Positions 8,826-17,281 of a stretch of DNA of 46,520 nt are shown here, in pieces. Origin of the DNA: an uncultured Alteromonadaceae bacterium (lineage in GTDB: Bacteria; Pseudomonadota; Gammaproteobacteria; Enterobacterales; Alteromonadaceae); the NCBI GenBank assembly GCA_938085045.1, contig CALKGI010000156.1:1-46520 (forward strand), given 5' to 3'. The notes under the pieces were generated by a model. That model made no database searches and was not told the origin of the DNA. It saw nothing but the letters and a program-made list of their open reading frames with translations. Numbering within the stretch: the first letter of the stretch is position 1; every line of letters starts with the position of its first letter. Position numbers and translations under genes: made by a program.

Positions 8826-10690
8826 TGAAAAAACTCTCATCGGTTAATGAATTCGTCATTAAATTTGCCAACGTTAACGGCTCCGGCTCTGCCAGTGCCA
8901 ACCAAATGTTTGCCAAAGCGGTGTTTCGCATGGGCATTGGCGTTAGCGCTAAAAACGTTTTTCCGTCGAATATTCAAGGCTTGCCCACGTGGTATGAAGT
9001 AAGAGCCAGCGAAAAAGGCCACCTAGGCCGCCGTGGTGGCGTCGACATCATGGTGTGTGTTAATCCGCAAAGCATGAAAGACGACATTAAAGAACTGGTG
9101 CCCGGCGGTTATTTTATCTATGACAACACCAAACCACTAGACCTACGAATACAGCGCAACGACGTTCACGAAATTGGTCTGCCGTTAACGCATATGTGTT
9201 TGCAGCAATATACCGACCCACGTCAACGCCAGCTGTTTAAAAACGTTATTTACGTGGGTGCACTAGCAGCCTTGCTCGACATCGATTTTAACGTACTTAA
9301 AGATTTGGTTACCGAGCAGTTTAGAGGCAAAGAAAAACTCATCGCCCCCAATGTTCATGCGCTCGAAATGGGCCACCAATACGCGCAAGATAACTTCGAT
9401 TGCCCGCTGGGCGTAAGGGTGAAACGCTCAAATAGTGTCGGTGATTCGGTCTTTATGGATGGCAATTCGGCCTGCGCCTTAGGCGCGATTTATGCCGGTG
9501 CTACGGTTGCTGCTTGGTATCCATTAACACCGTCAACCTCGGTGGTTGATAGCTTCAGCAAATATGCCAGCCGCTTGCGAATAGACCCAGGCACTGGCGA
9601 AAAAGCCTTTGCGATTGTTCAGGCTGAAGACGAATTGTCGGCCATTGGCGTCACCATAGGTGCCAACTGGAACGGCGCGCGAGCCTTTACCGCCACTAGC
9701 GGTCCGGGCATTTCTTTGATGAGCGAATTTTTAGGTTTGGCTTATTTTGCCGAAATACCCACAGTATTAATCGACGTGCAGCGCACCGGGCCTTCAACCG
9801 GAATGCCAACACGAACGCAGCAATCAGATGTGCTCAGTTGCGCTTACGCCTCACACGGCGATACCAAGCAGGTTTTGTTATTTCCAAGTACGCCACACGA
9901 CTGCTTTACCATGACAGCCGATGCATTTGACTTGGCCGACAGACTGCAAACCCCCGTGATTGTGATGACAGATTTAGACCTTGGCATGAACGACTGGATG
10001 TCAAAACCATTGCAGTGGGATGACAAACGCGAATATGACCGAGGCAAAGTGTTAAATGCCCAGCAACTCGACGCTGCCCAAAGCTTTGGTCGTTACGCCG
10101 ATATCGACGACGATGGCATTTGTTTTAGAACGTATCCCGGCACTCATCCCACCAAAGGTAGTTTTTTCACCCGAGGCACTTCGCGCGATGAAAATGCGGT
10201 ATACACCGAAAACGGTGAACTCTACGCCGAAAATATGCGCAGGCTCTTAAAAAAATGGGAAACCGCCAAACAATATGTGCCTGCCCCCCAGTTTTATCAA
10301 GAAAAGAACACCAATAACGTGGGTATCATCTTTTTTGGCACCAGTGCCCAGCCAAGTTGTGAGGCAATGGAATTATTGGCAGAACAAGGCATTAACGTTG
10401 ACGCTATGCGAATAACCGCCTTTCCATTTACCGCTGCGGTTGATGCTTTCATCAAAAACCATCAACAATTGTTTGTTATTGAACAAAACCGTGATGCTCA
10501 AATGCGTACATTGTTAATGACTGAGTGCGGTATTGCACCAAACGTGCTGGCATCGGTGCTTAATTTTGACGGAATGCCAATCACTGCAAACTATATAACC
10601 GCGCAAATCAAACAGCAGTTATCGATATCTAATGTCACCCCGATTCGCAGCGAACCAGCACAAGTAACAGTGCAGGAGACTAACATATGA
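8825..10690 (+). CDS. 2-oxoacid:ferredoxin oxidoreductase, fused gamma-alpha subunit (KorA type)
   Basis: 621 aa with the gamma domain first (about residues 10-185, FANVNGSGSASANQMFAKAVFRMGI ... HLGRRGGVDIMV) and then the alpha/pyrimidine domain (from about 205, DGNSACALGAIYAGATVAAWYPLTPSTSV, then TSGPGISLMSEFLGLAYFAEIPTV). With KorB it decarboxylates a 2-oxoacid, most likely 2-oxoglutarate, to acyl-CoA while reducing a ferredoxin-type acceptor. The substrate is inferred from the KorA-like layout. It overlaps its neighbours by 1 base upstream and 4 bases (ATGA) downstream. Confidence 0.9.
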   Translation: MKKLSSVNEFVIKFANVNGSGSASANQMFAKAVFRMGIGVSAKNVFPSNIQGLPTWYEVRASEKGHLGRRGGVDIMVCVNPQSMKDDIKELVPGGYFIYDNTKPLDLRIQRNDVHEIGLPLTHMCLQQYTDPRQRQLFKNVIYVGALAALLDIDFNVLKDLVTEQFRGKEKLIAPNVHALEMGHQYAQDNFDCPLGVRVKRSNSVGDSVFMDGNSACALGAIYAGATVAAWYPLTPSTSVVDSFSKYASRLRIDPGTGEKAFAIVQAEDELSAIGVTIGANWNGARAFTATSGPGISLMSEFLGLAYFAEIPTVLIDVQRTGPSTGMPTRTQQSDVLSCAYASHGDTKQVLLFPSTPHDCFTMTADAFDLADRLQTPVIVMTDLDLGMNDWMSKPLQWDDKREYDRGKVLNAQQLDAAQSFGRYADIDDDGICFRTYPGTHPTKGSFFTRGTSRDENAVYTENGELYAENMRRLLKKWETAKQYVPAPQFYQEKNTNNVGIIFFGTSAQPSCEAMELLAEQGINVDAMRITAFPFTAAVDAFIKNHQQLFVIEQNRDAQMRTLLMTECGIAPNVLASVLNFDGMPITANYITAQIKQQLSISNVTPIRSEPAQVTVQETNI

Positions 10691-11739
10691 GTTATTTAAG
10701 ACCTGACTTTCGTCACCCCAACCTGCCTGTCAATGACATTGGTTTCACCAAAAAAGATTATGAAGGGTCAATTTCGACACTGTGCGCGGGTTGCGGTCAC
10801 GACTCCATTAGCGCAGGCATCATTCAAGCCTGTTATGACTTGTCTATAGAACCTCACCGAGTCGCCAAACTGTCGGGCATTGGTTGCTCGTCGAAAACAC
10901 CGACCTACTTTTTGGGCAACTCCCATGGTTTTAACTCAGTGCACGGCAGAATGCCCTCGGTTGCGACCGGGGCCAATCTGGCCAATCGTGACTTGATTTA
11001 TATTGGTGTGTCTGGCGATGGTGATACCGCCTCAATTGGCTTCGGTCAGTTTGGCCATGTGGTTCGCCGTAACCTTAACATGCTGTATATGGTTGAAAAC
11101 AATGGGTGTTACGGCCTAACCAAAGGGCAAGATTCGGCCACCAGCGATACGGGTTCACAAAGTAAAAAAGGCGCTGCGAACCCATACGAGCCGATTGATT
11201 TAGTGAGCATGGCATTACAGTTGGGGGCCACTTTTGTTGCTCGTAGTTTCTCTGGCGATAAAGACCAGCTCATACCTTTAATAAAAGCGGCCATTGCCCA
11301 TTCAGGCTTTGCCTTTATTGATGTGATTTCGCCTTGCGTGACGTTTAATAACAACCCTAAATCGACCAAAAACTATGACTATGTTCGCGAGCACATAGAA
11401 GCAACGTCAACCGTGGATTTTGTGCCGATGAAACAAGAGATCACCACCAGCTACCAACAGGGCAGCTCAACTGAGGTGACAATGCACGATGGTTCAGTGT
11501 TGCGGTTTAACAAACTCAAACAAGATTGGGACCCGCAAGACCGCTTTTCGGCGATGGCGGCAGTGAATGACGCCACGCAGCGTGGTGAGATTTTAACAGG
11601 GTTATTATATGTTGACCCACAAAGCCAAGACCTGCACGAGATCATTAATACTGTACGCAAGCCATTGAATTCGTTGACAGAGAAAGACCTTTGCCCGGGT
11701 AATGTGGCGTTAGAGAAGATTAACGAGAGTTTACGGTAA
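10687..11739 (+). CDS. 2-oxoacid:ferredoxin oxidoreductase, beta (TPP) subunit (KorB type)
   Basis: 350 aa thiamine-pyrophosphate subunit. Near the N-terminus LCAGCGHDSISAGI supplies Fe-S and TPP contacts. The TPP/Mg motif is GDGDTASIGFGQFGH ... NMLYMVENNGCYGLTKGQ. SCVTFNNNPKSTKNYDYVREH-type sequence near residue 220 is usual in KorB proteins. It has no separate ferredoxin gene beside it; the upstream flavoprotein carries ferredoxin domains instead. Its ATG overlaps the korA stop (ATGA), and the operon ends at a strong hairpin 6 bases after the stop codon. Confidence 0.9.
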   Translation: MSYLRPDFRHPNLPVNDIGFTKKDYEGSISTLCAGCGHDSISAGIIQACYDLSIEPHRVAKLSGIGCSSKTPTYFLGNSHGFNSVHGRMPSVATGANLANRDLIYIGVSGDGDTASIGFGQFGHVVRRNLNMLYMVENNGCYGLTKGQDSATSDTGSQSKKGAANPYEPIDLVSMALQLGATFVARSFSGDKDQLIPLIKAAIAHSGFAFIDVISPCVTFNNNPKSTKNYDYVREHIEATSTVDFVPMKQEITTSYQQGSSTEVTMHDGSVLRFNKLKQDWDPQDRFSAMAAVNDATQRGEILTGLLYVDPQSQDLHEIINTVRKPLNSLTEKDLCPGNVALEKINESLR

Positions 11740-11745
11740 ATGTTG

Positions 11746-11773
11746 AAATGCAGCCAATAGGCTGCATTTTTCA
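11746..11773 (+). terminator. Rho-independent terminator of the kor operon
   Basis: A perfect 10-bp stem AAATGCAGCC / GGCTGCATTT with loop AATA (11746-11769) runs into a T tract (TTTTTC). It sits directly after the korB stop. Because the stem ends in A/T runs it may also help stop minus-strand transcripts. Confidence 0.85.
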
Positions 11774-11803
11774 TTGGGTCATGCATTAAATGCACAACAA
11801 AAA

Positions 11804-12196
11804 TTATCCCATCATTTGAACAATAAGCACCACAGGCGCAATCAGTTGTAATAAATACGTCACCGCCATACCAATCCTTCGAGTAGGGAAATTGTTATTG
11901 AGCATTCCATAGGCGTGAATGATTCTTGAAAGGGTGTAAGCAATAACTAATCCCGCCAGCACCGTGTTTGAAGCACCTAAAAACGTCAATGCCAATATAA
12001 CAAGAGCATAAATTGGCAGCTGCTCGATATTATTACCATGCGCTCGCATCGCTTTACGAAGTTCTTTGTTGTCTCCATCACCCAAAGAGATTTGGTTTTT
12101 CATTCTATGGCGCGAAACATTTGCCGTTAGCAAAAATAACAACAAGCCATTGGCTGCAACTAAGGCCGAAAACCAAAAATAATCAGTCATATTCAT
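11804..12196 (-). CDS. MAPEG family membrane protein
   Basis: 130 aa with four hydrophobic segments (near residues 5-25, 58-75, 77-97, 108-128), the layout of the MAPEG family (membrane-associated proteins in eicosanoid and glutathione metabolism). The motif RAHGNNIEQLPIYAL after the first loop matches the family's RxHxNxxE signature. Bacterial members include glutathione-transferase-like proteins, but the substrate here is unknown. It sits between the kor operon terminator and a GNAT gene, all on the minus strand from here to the PDS region. Confidence 0.85.
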   Translation of the reverse strand: MNMTDYFWFSALVAANGLLLFLLTANVSRHRMKNQISLGDGDNKELRKAMRAHGNNIEQLPIYALVILALTFLGASNTVLAGLVIAYTLSRIIHAYGMLNNNFPTRRIGMAVTYLLQLIAPVVLIVQMMG

Positions 12197-12227
12197 CTCT
12201 CACTTTTATTTGTTTTGTTTGTTTTAC

Positions 12228-12737
12228 TTATTTTTTGTCACGACAAATCTCAAAAATCAGGCTGTCGTTACCACCATCATCAGGGCTGGTACCAGCATAT
12301 ATACCACCAATTTTCTCTACTGCCCGTTTTGAGCGAGCATTGTCAACACCAACTAATAACACCACACGTTCTACGAACTTAAACGCATGTTGTAGCATCA
12401 ATCGCTTCATTTGCTGGTTATAAGCGCCGCCCCAATGTGACCTTGCTAAAAAAGACCAACCTATTTCGACAGTTTTATTATCTATATCAAACGGATGAAA
12501 CCGCGTTGAGCCAATCACCTTACCATCATTGGCATCAATCACAACCAAAGCTTTTGACGTTAAAGCATCAGCAAAGAATATCTCGAATTGAGTTTTTTCG
12601 TGGCGGTTTTTTACAGGGTGCAACGCCCAGATGAGTGGATCTTTGGCGACTTCATAAAGCGCGGAGAAATCATCGGCTAGAATGGGGCGCAGTTCTAGTA
12701 AATCACCTTTTAAGGTGGGTTGGTAGTCGAAATCCAT
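12228..12737 (-). CDS. GNAT family N-acetyltransferase (RimJ/RimL-like)
   Basis: 169 aa. LKGDLLELRPILADDFSALYEVA at the N-terminus, IGSTRFHPFD and VEIGWSFLARSHWGGAYNQQMKRLML (acetyl-CoA-binding region), then VDNARSKRAVEKIGGIYAG, are the regular strand and helix motifs of RimJ/RimL-type GNAT enzymes. These acetylate an amine on a protein, antibiotic or metabolite; the target is unknown. A TTG one codon upstream (12740) is an alternative start. Confidence 0.88.
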   Translation of the reverse strand: MDFDYQPTLKGDLLELRPILADDFSALYEVAKDPLIWALHPVKNRHEKTQFEIFFADALTSKALVVIDANDGKVIGSTRFHPFDIDNKTVEIGWSFLARSHWGGAYNQQMKRLMLQHAFKFVERVVLLVGVDNARSKRAVEKIGGIYAGTSPDDGGNDSLIFEICRDKK

Positions 12738-12758
12738 CAAGTAATAAGCCTGTAGTGA

Positions 12759-13367
12759 TTAAGATTTGAATACTGGAAAGTGAAGATTCCACTTTATTGC
12801 TGCCAAACGACAAAGCAAGGTAACTATCATGCCAGCAAACATTGAGGCATAAACATCGACGCCAAAAGCGAGGCATTGTGTGTAAACGATACCTCCGGCA
12901 ATTGCCGCTGTGGCGTAGAGTTCGCCACGTAATACCAGCGGAATTTCATTGGCCATAATATCGCGGATAAGGCCGCCGAATGAGCCAGTAATGGTGCCCA
13001 TAACTATCGCAATCAATGCGGTGGAGCCATGTTCTAGCGCTTTTTGCGCCCCCATCACCACAAAAAATGACAACCCAATAGCATCGGCTATCAATAATGG
13101 GGTTTGAGGAATTTTGGTTTGAAAGCGCAACCAGAAAATTGTGAGTATGGCCGCGAGGAAAATCGCTATCAAAAAGCTTTGGTCTTCTACCCAAAACACT
13201 GGTAAATCAAGAATGACATCGCGCACTGTACCGCCACCAATAGCGGTTACAGCAGCCAAAACCAGTACACCAAAGCCGTCCATGTTTTTGCGATAGGCCA
13301 TTAAAGTGCCAGAAACGGCAAACACCGCCACGCCCAGTAAATCGAACCAGTGAAAATATTGTTCCAC
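12759..13367 (-). CDS. Trimeric intracellular cation (TRIC) channel family protein, YadS-like
   Basis: 202 aa with about seven membrane spans. The two internal repeats typical of UPF0126/TRIC proteins each carry a glycine-rich kinked helix: AVTAIGGGTVRDVILD (about residues 38-53) and GTITGSFGGLIRDIMANEIP (about 124-143). Bacterial TRIC homologues form trimeric monovalent cation channels in the inner membrane; the physiological role is not established. The start is ATG 13367. Confidence 0.9.
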   Translation of the reverse strand: MEQYFHWFDLLGVAVFAVSGTLMAYRKNMDGFGVLVLAAVTAIGGGTVRDVILDLPVFWVEDQSFLIAIFLAAILTIFWLRFQTKIPQTPLLIADAIGLSFFVVMGAQKALEHGSTALIAIVMGTITGSFGGLIRDIMANEIPLVLRGELYATAAIAGGIVYTQCLAFGVDVYASMFAGMIVTLLCRLAAIKWNLHFPVFKS

Positions 13368-13383
13368 CTATATCTCTCCCGCA

Positions 13384-13410
13384 GTAGGCGAGGGTTTAGT
13401 CTCGCTCAAA
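13384..13410 (-). repeat. Degenerate copy of REP-like element
   Basis: GTAGGCGAGGGTTTAGTCTC followed by GCTCAAA matches, in reverse complement, the element at 41138-41186 (GTAGGCGAGACTTCAATCTC + GCTCAAA). The GTAGGCGAG and TCTCGCTCAAA blocks are identical and four of the seven bases between them differ. It lies in the short gap between the TRIC gene and higA. Only half of the other element's palindrome is kept. Confidence 0.5.
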
Positions 13411-13415
13411 AAACA

Positions 13416-13889
13416 TCAACCCATAAATGTTTGTTCTGGCACCCCAAAAAAACGCGCAAACCCTTTGATGTGTTCAACAGTCATTTTGCGCTTGCCTCGC
13501 AAAATTTCAGAAATAATGCTTTGGGTTGCCACCTCACTCAAATCTTTTTGTTTAAGGTTATTTTCGCTAATGAAATGAGCCAAAGCTTCACTAGGACTAA
13601 CCTCGGGAATATCTAGGTTTGCTTGCTCATATTCATATACTCGGTTGGTCACCACATGGGCTAAAATGGCAGGTAAGTCGTTCTCTGTTTCAGCATAACT
13701 AAACAACTCATCAATTAATGCCATGCGAGCTGCTAAATCGTTGTCATCTGTCACAGCGCTGTTGCAACAAATCGCTAGTTTTGACAAGTTGTAACTATAT
13801 TTTTGAACAAACGGTGCCATTTGTTCAAACATTTCGCTCATGCTGCCACCTTGGCTGGCTTGTGCAGCGCTAATCGTATTATCCATCAT
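13416..13889 (-). CDS. higA: HigA-like antitoxin with C-terminal HTH
   Basis: 157 aa. The C-terminal region (about 100-155, SPSEALAHFISENNLKQKDL ... SIISEILRGKRKMTVEHIKGFARFFGVPEQTF) is an HTH_3/HigA-type DNA-binding domain. The N-terminal half is unusually long and has no domain I recognise. It follows the HigB toxin gene by 15 bases with GGGGAT upstream of tandem ATG codons. It should neutralise HigB and bind the palindrome upstream of higB. Confidence 0.85.
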   Translation of the reverse strand: MMDNTISAAQASQGGSMSEMFEQMAPFVQKYSYNLSKLAICCNSAVTDDNDLAARMALIDELFSYAETENDLPAILAHVVTNRVYEYEQANLDIPEVSPSEALAHFISENNLKQKDLSEVATQSIISEILRGKRKMTVEHIKGFARFFGVPEQTFMG

Positions 13890-13904
13890 GATTTTATCCC
13901 CTGT

Positions 13905-14261
13905 TTAACATTTAACCTGTTGTTTCCACCACTTGTCGTATTCTGCGTGTGAATAGACAGCTTTGACAAAGAAAGTATGCGCTCTTGGGCTACCCCAAGC
14001 GACTATACGACATGCGTTTTTGTGAACATCAAATACATAGATATCCAACGGCCCTTTACGACTGCATTCCCTCAGTTTTACCGCTGGTATTCTATCAACA
14101 TCCCAATTGCTGGCCGAGCGCCAAATATCCCGAATAAATATAGAAGACTCAAAACTTAAACCGGCGCTGTTAAAAATATCCAGCCACAATTTTAGGCCGA
14201 CTTTCCATTGATTATGTCTTTGCATAGATTGCGTGATCAATTTAGGTGAGATTACTCGCAT
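13905..14261 (-). CDS. higB: HigB family toxin (mRNA interferase)
   Basis: 118 aa of the HigB_toxin type (RelE superfamily). Recognisable parts are LKLWLDIFNSAG, IRDIWRSASNWDVDR, a basic core, LDIYVFDVHKNACRIVAW and the C-terminal FFVKAVYSHAEYDKWWKQQ, which in the family forms the ribosome-dependent RNase site. The start ATG is preceded by AAGGA. Gene order toxin then antitoxin is usual for higBA. Confidence 0.9.
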   Translation of the reverse strand: MRVISPKLITQSMQRHNQWKVGLKLWLDIFNSAGLSFESSIFIRDIWRSASNWDVDRIPAVKLRECSRKGPLDIYVFDVHKNACRIVAWGSPRAHTFFVKAVYSHAEYDKWWKQQVKC

Positions 14262-14283
14262 GACACTTCCTTATTTGGTTAGC

Positions 14284-14319
14284 ATATTACAAATTGCGAT
14301 ATATCGCAAGATGTAATAT
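14284..14319. promoter_or_regulatory. 36-bp palindromic operator of higBA
   Basis: The perfect 16-bp palindrome TTGCGATATATCGCAA (14294-14309) is flanked symmetrically by ATATTAC (14284-14290) and GTAATAT (14313-14319), centred on the same point, with three unpaired bases on each side. It ends about 23 bases upstream of the higB start, as expected for an operator bound by the HigA-HigB complex. Confidence 0.75.
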
Positions 14320-14513
14320 TTGTTTTCCATTACGTTTTATTTAGTGTAGAACAAGGTTTTTAGTTTAAGCAAATGAGGATTTGACGCTACAGCAACCCAG
14401 GCGCCTGCCCAAGAATGGAAGCCCGACTGAGGAAAATCCGGATTTGGCCACTTTCCGCGCTTTTTCCAGTTAAATAGGTAAACTATTCGCCTGAAAAAAC
14501 CGCGAAAACTGTC

Positions 14514-15110
14514 TCAAACCGGCTTTCCCTCAGAGCGTGTTCCACTCTCGGATAGGCGCCTAGCTTCAATAACAAATCGAAGCGGCCCCCCGGCGGCTAT
14601 AGCATCAAATGGGTAGCAGGTAACTAGGGTCAACTCCTCGATACCTTCTTGATTTAGTACTTGCTCGGTATCGTTGTGATCGACAATAGACCGGGCGAAA
14701 ACTTCGTAACGTAACAGCTGATTGTCAGCAGTTTCAACTTCTAAAATATCGCCAACTTTTACATCCTGCAAAAAACGAAAATGGGTGTCGCGATGGCCAC
14801 CAATAACGCTATTGCCACCTTCGCCCGGCAATGGCGTGTTAGACATATGACCGGGGCCAAAAGCCAGTGTTCGGCCAGAGCTGCCTTGCAATACCAACAC
14901 ATCAATGTCATGCGCTGGTACTTTTAATCTTGATACGGGCCAAGTGTCGGCCCAGCTCCAAGGTTTTACGTCTACATTGCCTGCCAATGTTTGCTGCCAT
15001 GCGTCTGCCATTAGCCATTGTGCAACTTGAGCTTTAGCGTAGATATAACCGCCCAGCCCTAGTTGCCATAGGCTTAAAATGAACAATATTGTTATGGTCA
15101 CTGTTCGCAT
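14514..15110 (-). CDS. Class GN (marine proteobacterial) sortase
   Basis: 198 aa. It has an N-terminal membrane anchor (about residues 4-25) and a sortase fold with catalytic His106 in GGHRDTHF, Cys165 in TLVTCYPF and Arg178 in GGPLRFVI. Sortases cut a C-terminal sorting signal and transfer the protein to an acceptor nucleophile. In Gram-negative PDS systems the acceptor is not established. The gene lies 25 bases after its apparent sole substrate and completes the minus-strand half of the PDS locus. Confidence 0.93.
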   Translation of the reverse strand: MRTVTITILFILSLWQLGLGGYIYAKAQVAQWLMADAWQQTLAGNVDVKPWSWADTWPVSRLKVPAHDIDVLVLQGSSGRTLAFGPGHMSNTPLPGEGGNSVIGGHRDTHFRFLQDVKVGDILEVETADNQLLRYEVFARSIVDHNDTEQVLNQEGIEELTLVTCYPFDAIAAGGPLRFVIEARRLSESGTRSEGKPV

Positions 15111-15135
15111 AGTTTGGCCCTTTGTAGCGTAATTA

Positions 15136-17178
15136 TCAGGTTCGGCGGCGAGTACGTAACAACAAGGTCAACATCAACAACACCAAACCCATAATCAAAT
15201 TCAACTGGGCCGATGTAGCGCCTCTTGGCAATTGACCGTGCGGTTTGTGTTTTGTCCAGCCATCAGGCAAGTGGTTGGCAACTGTGGTGTCTTTTGCCAG
15301 CTCAGACTCAGGTTTGGTTGGCGTTACATCTACCGCTATCAAACTGGTATAACGGGTAACCAAATGGTGCTTCAAACCAAGTTCGGTGATGGCCATGGCG
15401 TTATTTTTTCGCTGCATTGGGGTGCGGGCGCTCTCACTCAAAGAGGCTATTTTGTTTCTCGCCCACAGTACATCTAGTCCTTTTTCGCTACCGCCAGTTG
15501 AGATGGGCAAGTCCATATTCCAGTCTTGTGTTGCTAACTTGCCGCTAATTGATAGGTTTTGCTGTTCTAGTGGCAACTTCAAGCTAACTATAATAGGTTC
15601 GCCTAAATACAAGTCGCCAATTGGGTTGGGCCAGTAATCAGCTTGACCACCGAGCACGTTACCGTTGCTATCGGCGATTTTAAGGTCACTTAGCACCGGA
15701 GATTCGAGTTTTTCAAATAATTGGTTCATTTTTTCTGTCACCTGTTCTACCGCACCAATATATGTAAAAGTCCCCCGACCAAATCTCGCTGCGCCTCGCA
15801 TAAAGCGGCTATTGGGTGCCGAACCTATGCCGATGGTGAATAAACGACTGTCGCCAAGATTGTTGTGAATAATATCAAACAGTTCTTCTTCGTTGCTCAC
15901 GCTACCATCGGTAATAAAAACCACTTGTCTTATCATCGATTCGTCGAGTGTTCGGGGTAATGACATATTTAGCGCATCGGCAATGTTGGTGCCGCCTTGT
16001 GCTTGTAATTCGCGCACAAAACGCTTGGCTTGACTGATGTTGTCGCGGGATACTGGCATTGAGGTATGAAAAACCTTAGTTGCCACAGAATTGAATTCTA
16101 CAATATTGAAGCGGTCACCCGGGTTGAGTCTGTCTAACCCAGTTAACAAGGCTCGCCTTGCCTGTTCCATCGACTCGCCGTGCATTGACCCTGAAGTGTC
16201 GATAACAAACACCATTTCTTTGGTGAGTAATCGGGTTAAATCGACCTCATCGTACGGGGGTATCACCATCAACAGGGCATAGTTGTCGTTGCCTTTTTGT
16301 TGGGTGAAGAAAGCGCCTTGTGGGATTTCTGATGGTACGGGTCTCCAGCGTAAAACAAAGTCGCTATTAGCGATTGTTTCATTGTCATCAAGTTCAATAT
16401 CAAACTGCTGAGCGTTGATCTCATTAACAACCAACGGATGCGTGTCGCTGGTCAATGATGCCAATTCAAAACCGGTTTCGAGCGTTATGCTAAGGCTGAC
16501 GTTATTGTTGTCGTCAATAGCCTGCTTAATTGCAGTATTGTCAGGCAATTGTTCAGCGCTAACTGCCCATCCAGAGCCTTCGAATTCAGTAATTTTTTTG
16601 TTGCTAGGCGTGTAACGAGGTGCCACCACCATAGGGAAGCGTATGCTAAATTCACCTTGGTCGTAAGCCAGCGTTTGTTGATATTCTATTTCGACAATTA
16701 CAGTTTCGTCGGGGCCAATGTTAGCCACGTTGTTTGAGAATATATTGGGTTTGTGCTGTTCAACCAAACTGGCTTTTTTGCCCTGCCTTTTGGCTTTTTG
16801 AAACATTCGTTTGGCTTTTTGCTTTTCTTGAATCAGCCCTTGTATGGTGCGCTCGCCAATGTGCATGGTTAAATGGTCGACCGCCGACATTTCGGGTAGA
16901 GGGAAAGTATAAACACCATTCACCCATTGCTCAGAAGGGTTGGTAAATTGTTGAGTGACCTTAACCCGGGCAATCATGCCAGTGATAGTCATAGCGACAT
17001 CGGTTTTAAGGGTTGGTGCGAGTTGATATTCGCCATCGATGTCTGTTGAAAACACTAAGCGCCCTTGTTGTCCATCTTGTAAGCTAACGTTCTCCATCGC
17101 TTGTGGGGCGGGTGATGTAAAGACTAGTGGCAACAGTGCCACCAGCAAAAATGTGATCCTACTGGTGGCAATTTTCAT
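15136..17178 (-). CDS. VIT/VWA-domain sortase target protein of PDS system
   Basis: 680 aa. A signal peptide (about 1-27, ending SPAPQA) is followed by a vault/inter-alpha-trypsin (VIT) domain (about 40-165) and a von Willebrand A domain (about 310-480) with the MIDAS motif DTSGSM. The C-terminus is a sorting signal: LPRGAT at 650-655, a hydrophobic span (about 659-674), then RTRRRT. This matches the marine proteobacterial sortase-target family. The motif departs from LPxTG at the two key positions (LPRGA). The protein is predicted to be exported, clipped by the adjacent sortase and displayed on the cell; its function is unknown. Confidence 0.93.
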   Translation of the reverse strand: MKIATSRITFLLVALLPLVFTSPAPQAMENVSLQDGQQGRLVFSTDIDGEYQLAPTLKTDVAMTITGMIARVKVTQQFTNPSEQWVNGVYTFPLPEMSAVDHLTMHIGERTIQGLIQEKQKAKRMFQKAKRQGKKASLVEQHKPNIFSNNVANIGPDETVIVEIEYQQTLAYDQGEFSIRFPMVVAPRYTPSNKKITEFEGSGWAVSAEQLPDNTAIKQAIDDNNNVSLSITLETGFELASLTSDTHPLVVNEINAQQFDIELDDNETIANSDFVLRWRPVPSEIPQGAFFTQQKGNDNYALLMVIPPYDEVDLTRLLTKEMVFVIDTSGSMHGESMEQARRALLTGLDRLNPGDRFNIVEFNSVATKVFHTSMPVSRDNISQAKRFVRELQAQGGTNIADALNMSLPRTLDESMIRQVVFITDGSVSNEEELFDIIHNNLGDSRLFTIGIGSAPNSRFMRGAARFGRGTFTYIGAVEQVTEKMNQLFEKLESPVLSDLKIADSNGNVLGGQADYWPNPIGDLYLGEPIIVSLKLPLEQQNLSISGKLATQDWNMDLPISTGGSEKGLDVLWARNKIASLSESARTPMQRKNNAMAITELGLKHHLVTRYTSLIAVDVTPTKPESELAKDTTVANHLPDGWTKHKPHGQLPRGATSAQLNLIMGLVLLMLTLLLRTRRRT

Positions 17179-17281
17179 AATATTGTTCTCCTCATAGGTT
17201 AGTGAGTGGGTAGGTGTTGGGGTTTGGTTGGCGAACCGGCGGGACGAAACACCGCCTGAAAATCACCTTAAATGGTGCTAA

